A stretch of DNA of 64,000 nucleotides from GCA-2731375 sp964344935 (GTDB taxonomy: Bacteria; Pseudomonadota; Alphaproteobacteria; GCA-2731375): the NCBI GenBank assembly GCA_964344935.1, contig CAYFPL010000004.1:496001-560000 (forward strand), read 5' to 3'. The notes beneath the pieces were generated by a model, which was not told where the DNA came from, did no database searches, and was given only the letters and a program-made list of their open reading frames with translations. Position numbers and translations under genes: made by a program. Below are positions 43,180-51,010 of the stretch, in pieces; the stretch's first letter is position 1; each line of letters starts with the position of its first letter.

Positions 43180-44316
43180 ATGTTGTTGAGCGACGAGCAG
43201 ACCATGATCCGCGACATGGCCCGCGACTTTGCCCAAAGGGAACTGGCCCCCAACGCCGCCCAATGGGACAAGGAGGCCAAGGTTCCCGAAAATGTCCTGG
43301 CCAAAATGGCGGAACTGGGTTTGTTGGGCATGTGTGTCGATCCACAATGGGGCGGCGCCGGTGCTGACTACCTGTCTTACATCCTGGCCGTGGAAGAAAT
43401 CGCCGCCGGCGATGCGGCCACCTCAACTGTGATGGTGGTCAATAACGTCCCCGTCTGTGCTGCCCTGGCCGACTATGGTACGGACGAACAAAAAGCCCAG
43501 TTCCTCACCCCAATCGCCAGTGGCGAACATATCGGGGCCTTTTGCCTGACCGAGCCGCAAGCTGGTTCCGATGCTTCCAATCTGCGCACCCGGGCGGTCA
43601 AAAAGGGCGATCGCTATGTCATCAACGGCCAAAAGCAGTTCATCACTTCAGGTGCCATAGCCTCGTCGGCCATGATCTTCGCCGTCACGGACCCCGATGC
43701 CGGTCCCAAAGGCATCAGTTGCTTCCTCACGCCGACGTCGGCAGACGGCTACAACGTCGTCCGCATCGAGCAAAAAATGGGGCAACACGGCTCGGACACC
43801 GCGCAACTTTCGTTCGATGATCTGGAGGTGCCCGCCGATATGATGCTGGGCCGGGAAGGGGACGGCTATCGCATCGCGCTCGCTAACCTTTCGACCGGCC
43901 GCATCGGCACCTCGGCTCAGGCGATCGGTATGGCCCAGGCAGCTTTTGAGCATGCGCTCGCATACGCTCAGGAGCGCGAGGCATTCGGCAAGCCCATCGT
44001 CGGACACCAGGCCGTAGCCTTTCGCCTGGCGGAGATGGCGACCAAGATCGAGACCGCGCGGCAGATGATGCACCATGCCGCCGTCATGCATATGAACGGT
44101 ATGGAATGCCGCAAAGAGGCATCCATGTCCAAACTCTATTCCACGGAGGTCGCCGAGGAGGTCTGTTCGGCGGCGATCCAGACCTTGGGCGGCTATGGCT
44201 ATCTGAATGACTATCCGGTAGAAAAAATATACCGCGACGTTCGGGTCACCCAAATCTATGAGGGCACATCGGACGTCCAGAAACTGTTGATCGCACGGGC
44301 CATTCAGGCCGCCTGA
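43180..44316 (+). CDS. Acyl-CoA dehydrogenase (short/medium-chain type)
   Basis: 378 residues. CLTEPQAGSDASNL and YVINGQKQFITSGAIAS are standard signatures, EAFGKPIVGHQAVAF the FAD/helix region, and Glu361 in QIYEGTSDVQ is the catalytic base in the short-chain position. It oxidises an acyl-CoA to a 2-enoyl-CoA, passing electrons to ETF. TAGGAGTAGAG precedes the start. It is 14 bases before the CoA-transferase gene, in one operon. Confidence 0.93.
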   Translation: MLLSDEQTMIRDMARDFAQRELAPNAAQWDKEAKVPENVLAKMAELGLLGMCVDPQWGGAGADYLSYILAVEEIAAGDAATSTVMVVNNVPVCAALADYGTDEQKAQFLTPIASGEHIGAFCLTEPQAGSDASNLRTRAVKKGDRYVINGQKQFITSGAIASSAMIFAVTDPDAGPKGISCFLTPTSADGYNVVRIEQKMGQHGSDTAQLSFDDLEVPADMMLGREGDGYRIALANLSTGRIGTSAQAIGMAQAAFEHALAYAQEREAFGKPIVGHQAVAFRLAEMATKIETARQMMHHAAVMHMNGMECRKEASMSKLYSTEVAEEVCSAAIQTLGGYGYLNDYPVEKIYRDVRVTQIYEGTSDVQKLLIARAIQAA

Positions 44317-44330
44317 ATTTGGGAACATAG

Positions 44331-45488
44331 ATGAGCGAGACTGCGAACGGGGCCTTGCCCTTGAAAGGCCTGACCGTCCTTGAAATGGGCTCTTCCGTCG
44401 CCGGGCCTTTTGCCGGGCGGGTTTTCGGCGATTTGGGCGCCACAGTGTGGAAAGTGGAACCGCCCGGCGTGGGCGATGCCTCGCGCACCTGGGGCCCGGG
44501 CCGGTTGGGCGGTACCGCCGTCGCATACCAGGCCTTCAACCGGGACAAGCGTTCCATCACCGTTGATTTTGACGACGAAGACGATTTGGCGCGCCTGCGG
44601 CGCCTGGTTGCGGAAAAGGTGGACATCGTTTTCCAGAACCTGCGCCCCGGCGTGGTTGAAAAATTCGGCCTGGACGGACCAACGCTGATGGCCGCGAACC
44701 CGGCCCTGATTTACTGCAACATGGGCGCCTTCGGGCCCCAGGGTCCGTTGAAGGAAGCGCCAGGCTACGATCCCCTGATCCAGGCTTTCTCCGGCATCGC
44801 CGATGGCACGGGCGAGGCGGAAGGTGATGCGGTGCGCGTCGGCGTGCCATTGATCGATATGGGTACTGGCATGTGGGCCGCTATCGGCATCCTGAGCGCC
44901 CTTCATCGCCGCCGTGCCACGGGCCAGGGATGTCTGGTGGATGCGGCCATGCTGGAAACTGCCCTGACCTGGCAGACCTTGTCCTTTGCCGTACATGAAG
45001 GCGGTGGCCCCTGGCCCCAGCGCAGCGGTTTTCAGGGCCCCATGATCGTGCCCAACGGCGCCTATGACACTGCCGATGGCAAGCTGGTTCTGGCCATCGG
45101 TACGCCCGGGCAGTTCGAACGTTTTTGCAAGGTCATCGACCGCATGGATTTCCTCGACCATCCGGACTTTTGCAACAGCGAGGGGCGGGTTGCGAACCAA
45201 GACGCTTTCGACGCCACCCTGAACGAGACCCTGCGGAACCGCACACGGGCCGAATGGAACGAACTGTTGACGGTGGCGGATGTGCCAAACTCGCCAATTC
45301 AAACCCTGGGCGAAGCCGTCGAACATCCACAGGTCAAAAGCTCCGGCCTGATTCAAAAGAGTCCAGACGGTGATTTTGATCTGGTCGGCCTGCCGGTTCG
45401 GTTCGATGGCCGGCGCCCGGAATTTCGCAACAATGCCCCTGAACTGGGCGAGGCCACTCAGGAAGTCTTTGCCTTCATGAAAGGTTAG
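44331..45488 (+). CDS. CaiB/BaiF class III CoA-transferase
   Basis: 385 residues. LTVLEMGSSVAGPFAGRVF, VDIVFQNLRPGVVEKFGLD, IYCNMGAFGPQGPL and the catalytic Asp in VGVPLIDMGTG are clear. It is full length. Placed behind the thiolase and acyl-CoA dehydrogenase, it probably activates the acid they degrade. Formally any acyl donor is possible. A dispersed repeat follows 20 bases after its stop. Confidence 0.88.
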   Translation: MSETANGALPLKGLTVLEMGSSVAGPFAGRVFGDLGATVWKVEPPGVGDASRTWGPGRLGGTAVAYQAFNRDKRSITVDFDDEDDLARLRRLVAEKVDIVFQNLRPGVVEKFGLDGPTLMAANPALIYCNMGAFGPQGPLKEAPGYDPLIQAFSGIADGTGEAEGDAVRVGVPLIDMGTGMWAAIGILSALHRRRATGQGCLVDAAMLETALTWQTLSFAVHEGGGPWPQRSGFQGPMIVPNGAYDTADGKLVLAIGTPGQFERFCKVIDRMDFLDHPDFCNSEGRVANQDAFDATLNETLRNRTRAEWNELLTVADVPNSPIQTLGEAVEHPQVKSSGLIQKSPDGDFDLVGLPVRFDGRRPEFRNNAPELGEATQEVFAFMKG

Positions 45489-45508
45489 GTTCGACTGCCA
45501 AACATCTC

Positions 45509-45594
45509 GTCATGCCCGCGAAGGCGGGCGACCAGATGTATAAACCAGCGAAATCGTTCGCGGCTCTGGACACCTGCTTTTGCGGGTGTGACGT
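45509..45594. repeat. Alphaproteobacterial dispersed repeat (PAKAGVQ type)
   Basis: Two facing hairpin units, CGTCATGCCCGCGAAGGCGGG and (about 40 bases later) CTGCTTTTGCGGGTGTGACG. Read on the minus strand it gives VTPAKAGVQ and ARLRGHDE, the well-known false translation of a common alphaproteobacterial intergenic repeat. Only one copy is in this window. It may serve as a transcript end between two convergent genes. Confidence 0.65.
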
Positions 45595-45630
45595 CACGAA
45601 AAACGCCTTTCCGACGCGTTCTCCGTTTCG

Positions 45631-46419
45631 TCACAGTTTTGCAGTGAAGTCGGTCAGATACCGAATGCCCTGGATGGCCCGGCTGCCATACCACGAGACC
45701 ATTTTGCCATCTATGGGGAGGAGCCGAGGCGCATCGCTGATATCAAACTCGTTGGCAAATGCTTGCCGATGCTTGGCGGCAAACGGAAATGGCTCGGTCG
45801 AGAACAGCACCAAATCAGTTTCTGCCAAAAGCTCCGGCGTAACGGACACCTCCGGATAGCGCTGTTCTGGGTCATGGCACAGGGTCCGCATGCCGAACAG
45901 GGCCAGCATGTTGGCGATATAGGTATCCCGGGAGATTGTCATCCAGGGCCGCTTCCAGATCAGGTATAGGACCTTTCGTTCCGGCCACCGCCCGGTCACC
46001 ATAAGGTCACCCTGCAAAGCGGCGCTCAATTTTGCCGCCTGCTCGCGCCGTTGGAAGATGCCGCCGATGAGGCCGAACAGGGCGAGATTGTCCGCCGGTT
46101 TGTTAGGGTGGGTCACCACCACTTCCATGCCCTCAGCCGCCAACTGGGTGGCAATCTCTTTCGGTGTTTCGTCCACATTGACCAGCACGTGGCTCGGTTG
46201 CATGGCGCGGAGTTTTTCCAGATCAGGGGTCTTGGTGCCGCCAATAGTGGCAACGGCCTCCACTTGGCCTTCCGGCTCGATGCAGAAATCCGTGCGACCC
46301 ACAAGCTGGCCGGCAAGGTCCAGATCGAACAGAAGTTCGGTCAAACTGGGGACGAGCGAAACGATACGGACGGCCCCCTCGGCGGGGGCATGCTGGTTGC
46401 CGGCGGCGTCGATCAACAC
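45631..46419 (-). CDS. Helical-backbone metal receptor (BtuF/FepB-like substrate-binding domain)
   Basis: 262 residues. VRIVSLVPSLTELLFDLDL, VGRTDFCIEP, LEKLRAMQPSHVLVN and a long linking helix are typical of class III periplasmic binding proteins for cobalamin or iron chelates. There is no signal peptide, and no permease or ATPase gene is adjacent, so it is either cytosolic or its N-terminus is mis-called. The start is GTG at 46419 (GGGAAG upstream); the frame is closed by TAG a few codons further up. Ligand unknown. Confidence 0.75.
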   Translation of the reverse strand: MLIDAAGNQHAPAEGAVRIVSLVPSLTELLFDLDLAGQLVGRTDFCIEPEGQVEAVATIGGTKTPDLEKLRAMQPSHVLVNVDETPKEIATQLAAEGMEVVVTHPNKPADNLALFGLIGGIFQRREQAAKLSAALQGDLMVTGRWPERKVLYLIWKRPWMTISRDTYIANMLALFGMRTLCHDPEQRYPEVSVTPELLAETDLVLFSTEPFPFAAKHRQAFANEFDISDAPRLLPIDGKMVSWYGSRAIQGIRYLTDFTAKL

Positions 46420-46496
46420 GTGGCGTACTTCCCAATTGCCATGCTAGAACAGAAACAACAACGAAATGATAGCAATCAAGCCTGGGAGTGGCGAGC

Positions 46497-47291
46497 ATGA
46501 CCGAAGACCTGCTGGAACGCAAAGAAGGCCGCGTGGCCATATTGACCATGAACCGGCCCGACCGCTTGAACGCCATGTCAGGCGCGATGTTGGGCGCGAT
46601 GCTGGATGCCTTGAACCGACTGGCCAGCGACAATGATGCGGGCTGTGTCATTCTCACCGGTGCCGGCCGGGGCTTCTGCGCGGGCGGCGACGTGAAGGCC
46701 ATGGCGGAAGGCAACGAGTTCGCCGAGAACACAATGGAAGGCAAGGCGCAGTCCCTCCGCGCCAGCATGGAAACCTCGCGTCTGTTGCACGAAATGCCCA
46801 AACCCACCATCGCCATGGTGCGCGGCCCCGCCGCCGGCGCCGGCCTGTCCCTTGCCCTGGCTTGTGACATGCGCGTCGCCTCCGACACTTTGAAGATGAC
46901 CTCCGCCTTCGCCAATGTTGGCTATTCCGGCGACTTTGGCGGCAGCTATTTTCTGACCCGTCTGGTGGGTACCGCCAAGGCGCGGGAGCTTTACTACACT
47001 GCCGACAGGATCGAGGCGGACGAGGCCCTGGCGCTGGGTATCGTCAACAAAGTAGTGCCCGATGATCAGTTGGAAGCGGAGACCATGGCCCTGGCCGAAA
47101 AGATGGCCAACGGCCCGCGTATCGCCTTGGCCTATATGAAACGCAACATGAATGCGGCCGAGACGGGCAGCCTGCGCGATTGCCTGGACCTGGAAGCCTG
47201 GCATCACACCCGCACCGGCATGACCGAGGACCACAAGGAGGCTGCCCAGGCCTTCGTCGAAAAGCGGGCACCGGTGTTTAAGGGACAATAG
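46497..47291 (+). CDS. Crotonase-family protein, isomerase-like (no classical Glu pair)
   Basis: 264 residues. Crotonase fold with AGRGFCAGGDVKAM and RGPAAGAGLSLALACDMR. The first hydratase Glu is Ser118 (GAGLSLAL). At the second site is Asp146 in GYSGDFGGSYFL, the position used by PaaG-type isomerases. It is therefore likely an enoyl-CoA isomerase or another crotonase, not a hydratase. GGGAGTGGCGAGC before the ATG at 46497 supports this start over an earlier GTG. Confidence 0.85.
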   Translation: MTEDLLERKEGRVAILTMNRPDRLNAMSGAMLGAMLDALNRLASDNDAGCVILTGAGRGFCAGGDVKAMAEGNEFAENTMEGKAQSLRASMETSRLLHEMPKPTIAMVRGPAAGAGLSLALACDMRVASDTLKMTSAFANVGYSGDFGGSYFLTRLVGTAKARELYYTADRIEADEALALGIVNKVVPDDQLEAETMALAEKMANGPRIALAYMKRNMNAAETGSLRDCLDLEAWHHTRTGMTEDHKEAAQAFVEKRAPVFKGQ

Positions 47292-47348
47292 ACGCCTGCC
47301 AGGAACCGTTGGCAGTATCATTCGCGTACCGGACAGGCGTCACAGAGT

Positions 47349-48752
47349 ATGGAAACAGACTATTTGATCGTCGGTGCCGGCGGTATGGGCATGGCCTTTG
47401 CCGACGTAATTCTGACCGAGACCGATGCCCATATGGTCATCGTCGATAAGCACGATCGGCCGGGCGGGCATTGGAACGATGCCTACCCTTTCGTCCGCCT
47501 GCATCAACCGTCCTCGTTCTATGGTGTCAATTCACGCCACCTGGGCGGCGATACCAAGGATCAACACGGCTGGAACAAGGGCCTCTATGAATTGGCGCCG
47601 GCTTCCGAGGTTTGCACCTATTTCGACCAAGTCATGCAACGCCAGTTCATCCCCAGCGGCCGGGTGAAATATTTTCCCATGCATGATTATCGGGGTGATG
47701 GCCGGATTTGCTCCATGACCACCGGCAAAGAGGTGCAAGTCACCCACGTTCGCGAACGGCTGGTGGATGCGACCTATATGAACGTCAATGTGCCGTCCGT
47801 TCGCGGGCCGCAGTTTGACGTCGACGGGGGCGTCCGCTGTATTCCGCCCAACGATTTGACGCGCATATCGCATCCGGTGGAACGCTATGTGGTGATCGGC
47901 GGCGGCAAGACGGGTATGGATAGCTGCCTTTGGCTTTTGGCCAAGAATGTTGACCCCGAAAATATCGTCTGGATCATCCCAAGGGATTCCTGGATCAACG
48001 ATCGGGCCAACGTGCAATTCGGCAGCGAGTTCTATGAACAAACCCTGCGCAGCCGCGCCCAGGTTTTCGAAGCCGCCGCCCAGGCACAATCCCTCGATGA
48101 TCTGTTCCTACGTTTGGAGGCATGCGGCCAACTTCTCCGCCTGGACAAGGCGGTTTGGCCCACAATGTATCGCTGCGCCACTGTGACAAGGGCGGAATTG
48201 GAGCAGTTACAACGACTCAAGAACATTGTCCGACGGGGCCGGGTGACGCGCCTAGGGCTCGACGAGATCGTATTAGATCAAGGCGCCATCGCCACCAGCC
48301 CTGGCACCCTGCATATCGACTGCACGGCGGATGGTTTGCCGCAACGGCCGCCGAAGCCAGTTTTCGATGGCGATACCATCACCCTGCAGACGGTGCGGCC
48401 CTGTCAGCAAACCTTCAGCGCGGCATTCATTGCCCATATCGAGGCTTCAGTGGAGAACGATGAAGCGCGCAACGAGTATTGCCGGGTCATCACCAATCCG
48501 GATACGAGCTTCGATTGGTTGCAGGTGAATTACGCCATGATGTTGAACCAACGGCAGTGGGCAGCGAACGACGAAATTCGCGACTGGCTCTCAAACTGCC
48601 GCCTCGATTTCATCGGCCGGGCAACGGCGGAAAAACCGCAAGAAACGGTGGAAACCGCTGAATTGCTTCGCCGGGCCGGCGACCATGTGGGGGCGGCGAT
48701 GGCGAATATGAAGGCCTTGTTAGCCGAGAGTGAAGGCGCGACCGGCGCCTAG
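47349..48752 (+). CDS. FMO-like two-dinucleotide-site flavoprotein
   Basis: 467 residues. FAD site YLIVGAGGMGMAFADVI, then DKHDRPGGHWNDAYPFVRL, and a second nucleotide site YVVIGGGKTGMDSCLWLL at about 180-197, as in NAD(P)H-dependent flavin monooxygenases. The exact FMO fingerprint (FxGxxxHxxxY) is not seen, so the name is only approximate. The C-terminal part is unassigned. It ends with a 4-base overlap with the convergent P460 gene. Substrate unknown. Confidence 0.7.
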   Translation: METDYLIVGAGGMGMAFADVILTETDAHMVIVDKHDRPGGHWNDAYPFVRLHQPSSFYGVNSRHLGGDTKDQHGWNKGLYELAPASEVCTYFDQVMQRQFIPSGRVKYFPMHDYRGDGRICSMTTGKEVQVTHVRERLVDATYMNVNVPSVRGPQFDVDGGVRCIPPNDLTRISHPVERYVVIGGGKTGMDSCLWLLAKNVDPENIVWIIPRDSWINDRANVQFGSEFYEQTLRSRAQVFEAAAQAQSLDDLFLRLEACGQLLRLDKAVWPTMYRCATVTRAELEQLQRLKNIVRRGRVTRLGLDEIVLDQGAIATSPGTLHIDCTADGLPQRPPKPVFDGDTITLQTVRPCQQTFSAAFIAHIEASVENDEARNEYCRVITNPDTSFDWLQVNYAMMLNQRQWAANDEIRDWLSNCRLDFIGRATAEKPQETVETAELLRRAGDHVGAAMANMKALLAESEGATGA

Positions 48753-49357
48753 GGCTTCCTGCGATATGATTCTGGCATGAAGAACAGGTAGTCCAAATCC
48801 GCCTGTGTTTTGTGGCAGGTGAAACAGAAAGTTACGTCCTCGGGGCTGTCGCCCGTGGTATCGCCAATATAGCTGCCGTCGGGCAGCAGTTGTACGAAGC
48901 GCCAATCCGCCGTGTCCGGGCTGCGGCCGGGGGCCAGTTTTTCCATGTAAAACACGGCTGCCGGAAAGACTTCGCCTTCCTTGGTCACGGTGAAGGTGTC
49001 CTTGACGACAACGGCGCCTGGGGGCATGAGATCGCCGGGTTTCATGCGCCCGTATCCCGCATTCACGGCAGTGGCGTTGGCGAAATTATTGGCATAACGG
49101 TTACCGTGGGTGTCCGATAGGTAGGGTGCGATGTTGAAGCGTGTCCAGCGCGGGTAATTGTCGGCTACGGGATCGCGGGCCGGCGCATAGCCGTCCGCCA
49201 TGGCCCCCTTGATCTTCTGATAGATTTCCTCGGCCTTCGCGGGCGGTAGGGGGCCGTCGATCTTGATACGCAGGTGTTCCACTTCAGCCGATTGCGCGGA
49301 CCCGGCCAGAGTGATGCTTGCGAAGAGGACGAATGGCAAGAGACGCGATTTGGGCAT
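48749..49357 (-). CDS. Secreted cytochrome P460-family protein
   Basis: 202 residues. A signal peptide (LLPFVLFASITLAGSAQSA) leads to a P460 domain. The haem site is CFTCHKTQADLDYLF with Cys178, Cys181 and His182, at the far C-terminal end as in known cytochrome P460 proteins. Those act on hydroxylamine or related nitrogen compounds in the periplasm, using a cross-linked haem. The Lys that makes the cross-link cannot be fixed here without alignment. No other nitrification or denitrification gene is adjacent. Confidence 0.82.
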   Translation of the reverse strand: MPKSRLLPFVLFASITLAGSAQSAEVEHLRIKIDGPLPPAKAEEIYQKIKGAMADGYAPARDPVADNYPRWTRFNIAPYLSDTHGNRYANNFANATAVNAGYGRMKPGDLMPPGAVVVKDTFTVTKEGEVFPAAVFYMEKLAPGRSPDTADWRFVQLLPDGSYIGDTTGDSPEDVTFCFTCHKTQADLDYLFFMPESYRRKP

Positions 49358-49462
49358 GATACTCTCCCATCATGAAGAACGTAGCCATCATGTGGGAGGG
49401 GAGCGAGCTTGGAAAAGTCGAAACTTGCCCTGTCACGCAGCTTTGATCGTCAAGTGAGGCGG

Positions 49463-51004
49463 TTATTCGGCCGCCATTTCCGCACTTTGCCCCGGCTGCA
49501 AGGCCGCGCCCAGGGCCGTGCCATCAGGGTCGGCCAAAGCGGCTTCCCGGGCCAGGGCGATTTGCATCGCCGCGCCCTTGGCATCGGACCGGTTCACCAG
49601 CGCCGGCGCCACCAGGGTGGCCATGATACGGTTGAAGCTGTCCCAACCGTGACGGTGGGTACGGCCATAGCCCTTCAGCAAACGTGGGCAGGCGGCGACT
49701 TCCATCGCCAGATTCAAATCCAGCGCCGCGGCCTTAGTCACATTGTCGATCCATTGGTCGATCGATTCCTGTTCCGACTTGAAGCGGTAGCCAATCGGAC
49801 GCAGAACCCGTAACGAGGCCAGCAAACTCAATAGGAAGTGGCCCCAAAGGGCGGTGCTGTTGACGGTCATGCCAACGTTGAGCTTGTCCCGCCAGCCGGC
49901 CTTGTCCGCCGATGCCAGCAATGGCCGGGCGATCCAGCCAGGCAACAGAGCGCAAATTTCGTCCAGGCCGGGTTTCAAATACTCCCGCACACGGACTGGT
50001 TCGTCGGGCTTGGCGCCCACATCGGCCCTGATGCGGGCCAGGCGTTCCGGCCGCAGTTTCGCCTGGGCGACGCGAATGACGTCTTCATAGCTCATCCACA
50101 GGGCCAGCTGGCGGCCGGACTCGCGCACCAGTTCACCATGTCCGCCCGCCTCCAACTCGGCCCGTTCGATGCGCGCCAATCGTTTAAGATAGCGGTCCGC
50201 GTAGCCTAGGTTCTGGTACTCGAACAGGCGGTTGACGCCCTCTTTCAGAATAGTCCGGGCTGGGGCTGGGAACTCCTCCCGCACCCGATGCTGCAGTTCC
50301 TCGACCATGGGCGGGTCCGCCCGCCAGGGTCGCTTGAGATCTGCATCCGGCACCAGCGGCGACAGACCACCCTGTTCCACGGCTTCGAAACCGGCCTGAA
50401 AGGCAGCGAGGTTGGCTTCCACCGCACGGCCGGTGCCACGGATTGCATCTTCGAAACCCTGGGGTGGGATGGGCAGACGGCCGCTGCCGGCAATAGCGCC
50501 CAACAACACGGCATTGATGACACTTTTGTGCTGGCGCGCCATGGCGTCCATATCGAACAGCACCGCCTGCTTGGCTAAATCTTTCGCCGCATCGATCACC
50601 CGGGTGCCGTCGAAACGGCCATCGCCCATGGCGGTGCGCTCGGCAATGGCATAGACCCGGTGGGTGGAGGCGATCAAAGTGGTCGCATTCGGCGTGACGA
50701 AACCATTCTGCATGGCCCGTCCGGCTTCGATCAGTTCCGAGGCCACCATGATGTCCACATTGCCTGCCAACGGGTACAGCGACATCACCGGCCTCTGCGC
50801 GCCCTCGTCCAAGGCCTGCATTTCGATGTAGTAGGTGGTCGCACCCGTCCTCTGCGCGACGCCGGGGATGGAGGTGCTTTGCACGGCGAAGCCATGGGCC
50901 ATCGCCGCATCCACAAGCCATTGCCGTAGAACGCCGCCGCCTTCGCCGCCCATGGCCGCAATCAACAGCCCGATGGGTTTGGCCTGGTTGGAGCTATCAG
51001 CCAT
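49463..51004 (-). CDS. iorB: Indolepyruvate:ferredoxin oxidoreductase, beta subunit
   Basis: 513 residues, the long IorB form. The N-terminal gamma-type domain is LLIAAMGGEGGGVLRQWLVDAA, with SIPGVAQRTGATTYY and SELIEAGRAMQNGFV; a long C-terminal part (about 200-513) belongs to the DUF6537-type extension. With IorA it oxidises aryl pyruvates (from Trp, Phe, Tyr) to aryl-acetyl-CoA with ferredoxin. It starts six bases after iorA, so they form one operon. Confidence 0.88.
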   Translation of the reverse strand: MADSSNQAKPIGLLIAAMGGEGGGVLRQWLVDAAMAHGFAVQSTSIPGVAQRTGATTYYIEMQALDEGAQRPVMSLYPLAGNVDIMVASELIEAGRAMQNGFVTPNATTLIASTHRVYAIAERTAMGDGRFDGTRVIDAAKDLAKQAVLFDMDAMARQHKSVINAVLLGAIAGSGRLPIPPQGFEDAIRGTGRAVEANLAAFQAGFEAVEQGGLSPLVPDADLKRPWRADPPMVEELQHRVREEFPAPARTILKEGVNRLFEYQNLGYADRYLKRLARIERAELEAGGHGELVRESGRQLALWMSYEDVIRVAQAKLRPERLARIRADVGAKPDEPVRVREYLKPGLDEICALLPGWIARPLLASADKAGWRDKLNVGMTVNSTALWGHFLLSLLASLRVLRPIGYRFKSEQESIDQWIDNVTKAAALDLNLAMEVAACPRLLKGYGRTHRHGWDSFNRIMATLVAPALVNRSDAKGAAMQIALAREAALADPDGTALGAALQPGQSAEMAAE

Positions 51005-51010
51005 GGCGTG

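Noticed and set aside
41884..43347. 487-residue open frame antisense to the thiolase
   Set aside because: The plus-strand thiolase has all catalytic residues; the antisense frame is His/Arg rich and has no family sequence.
46420..46496. Cobalamin riboswitch before the BtuF-like gene
   Set aside because: The gap is only 77 bases and shows no B12-box-like element.
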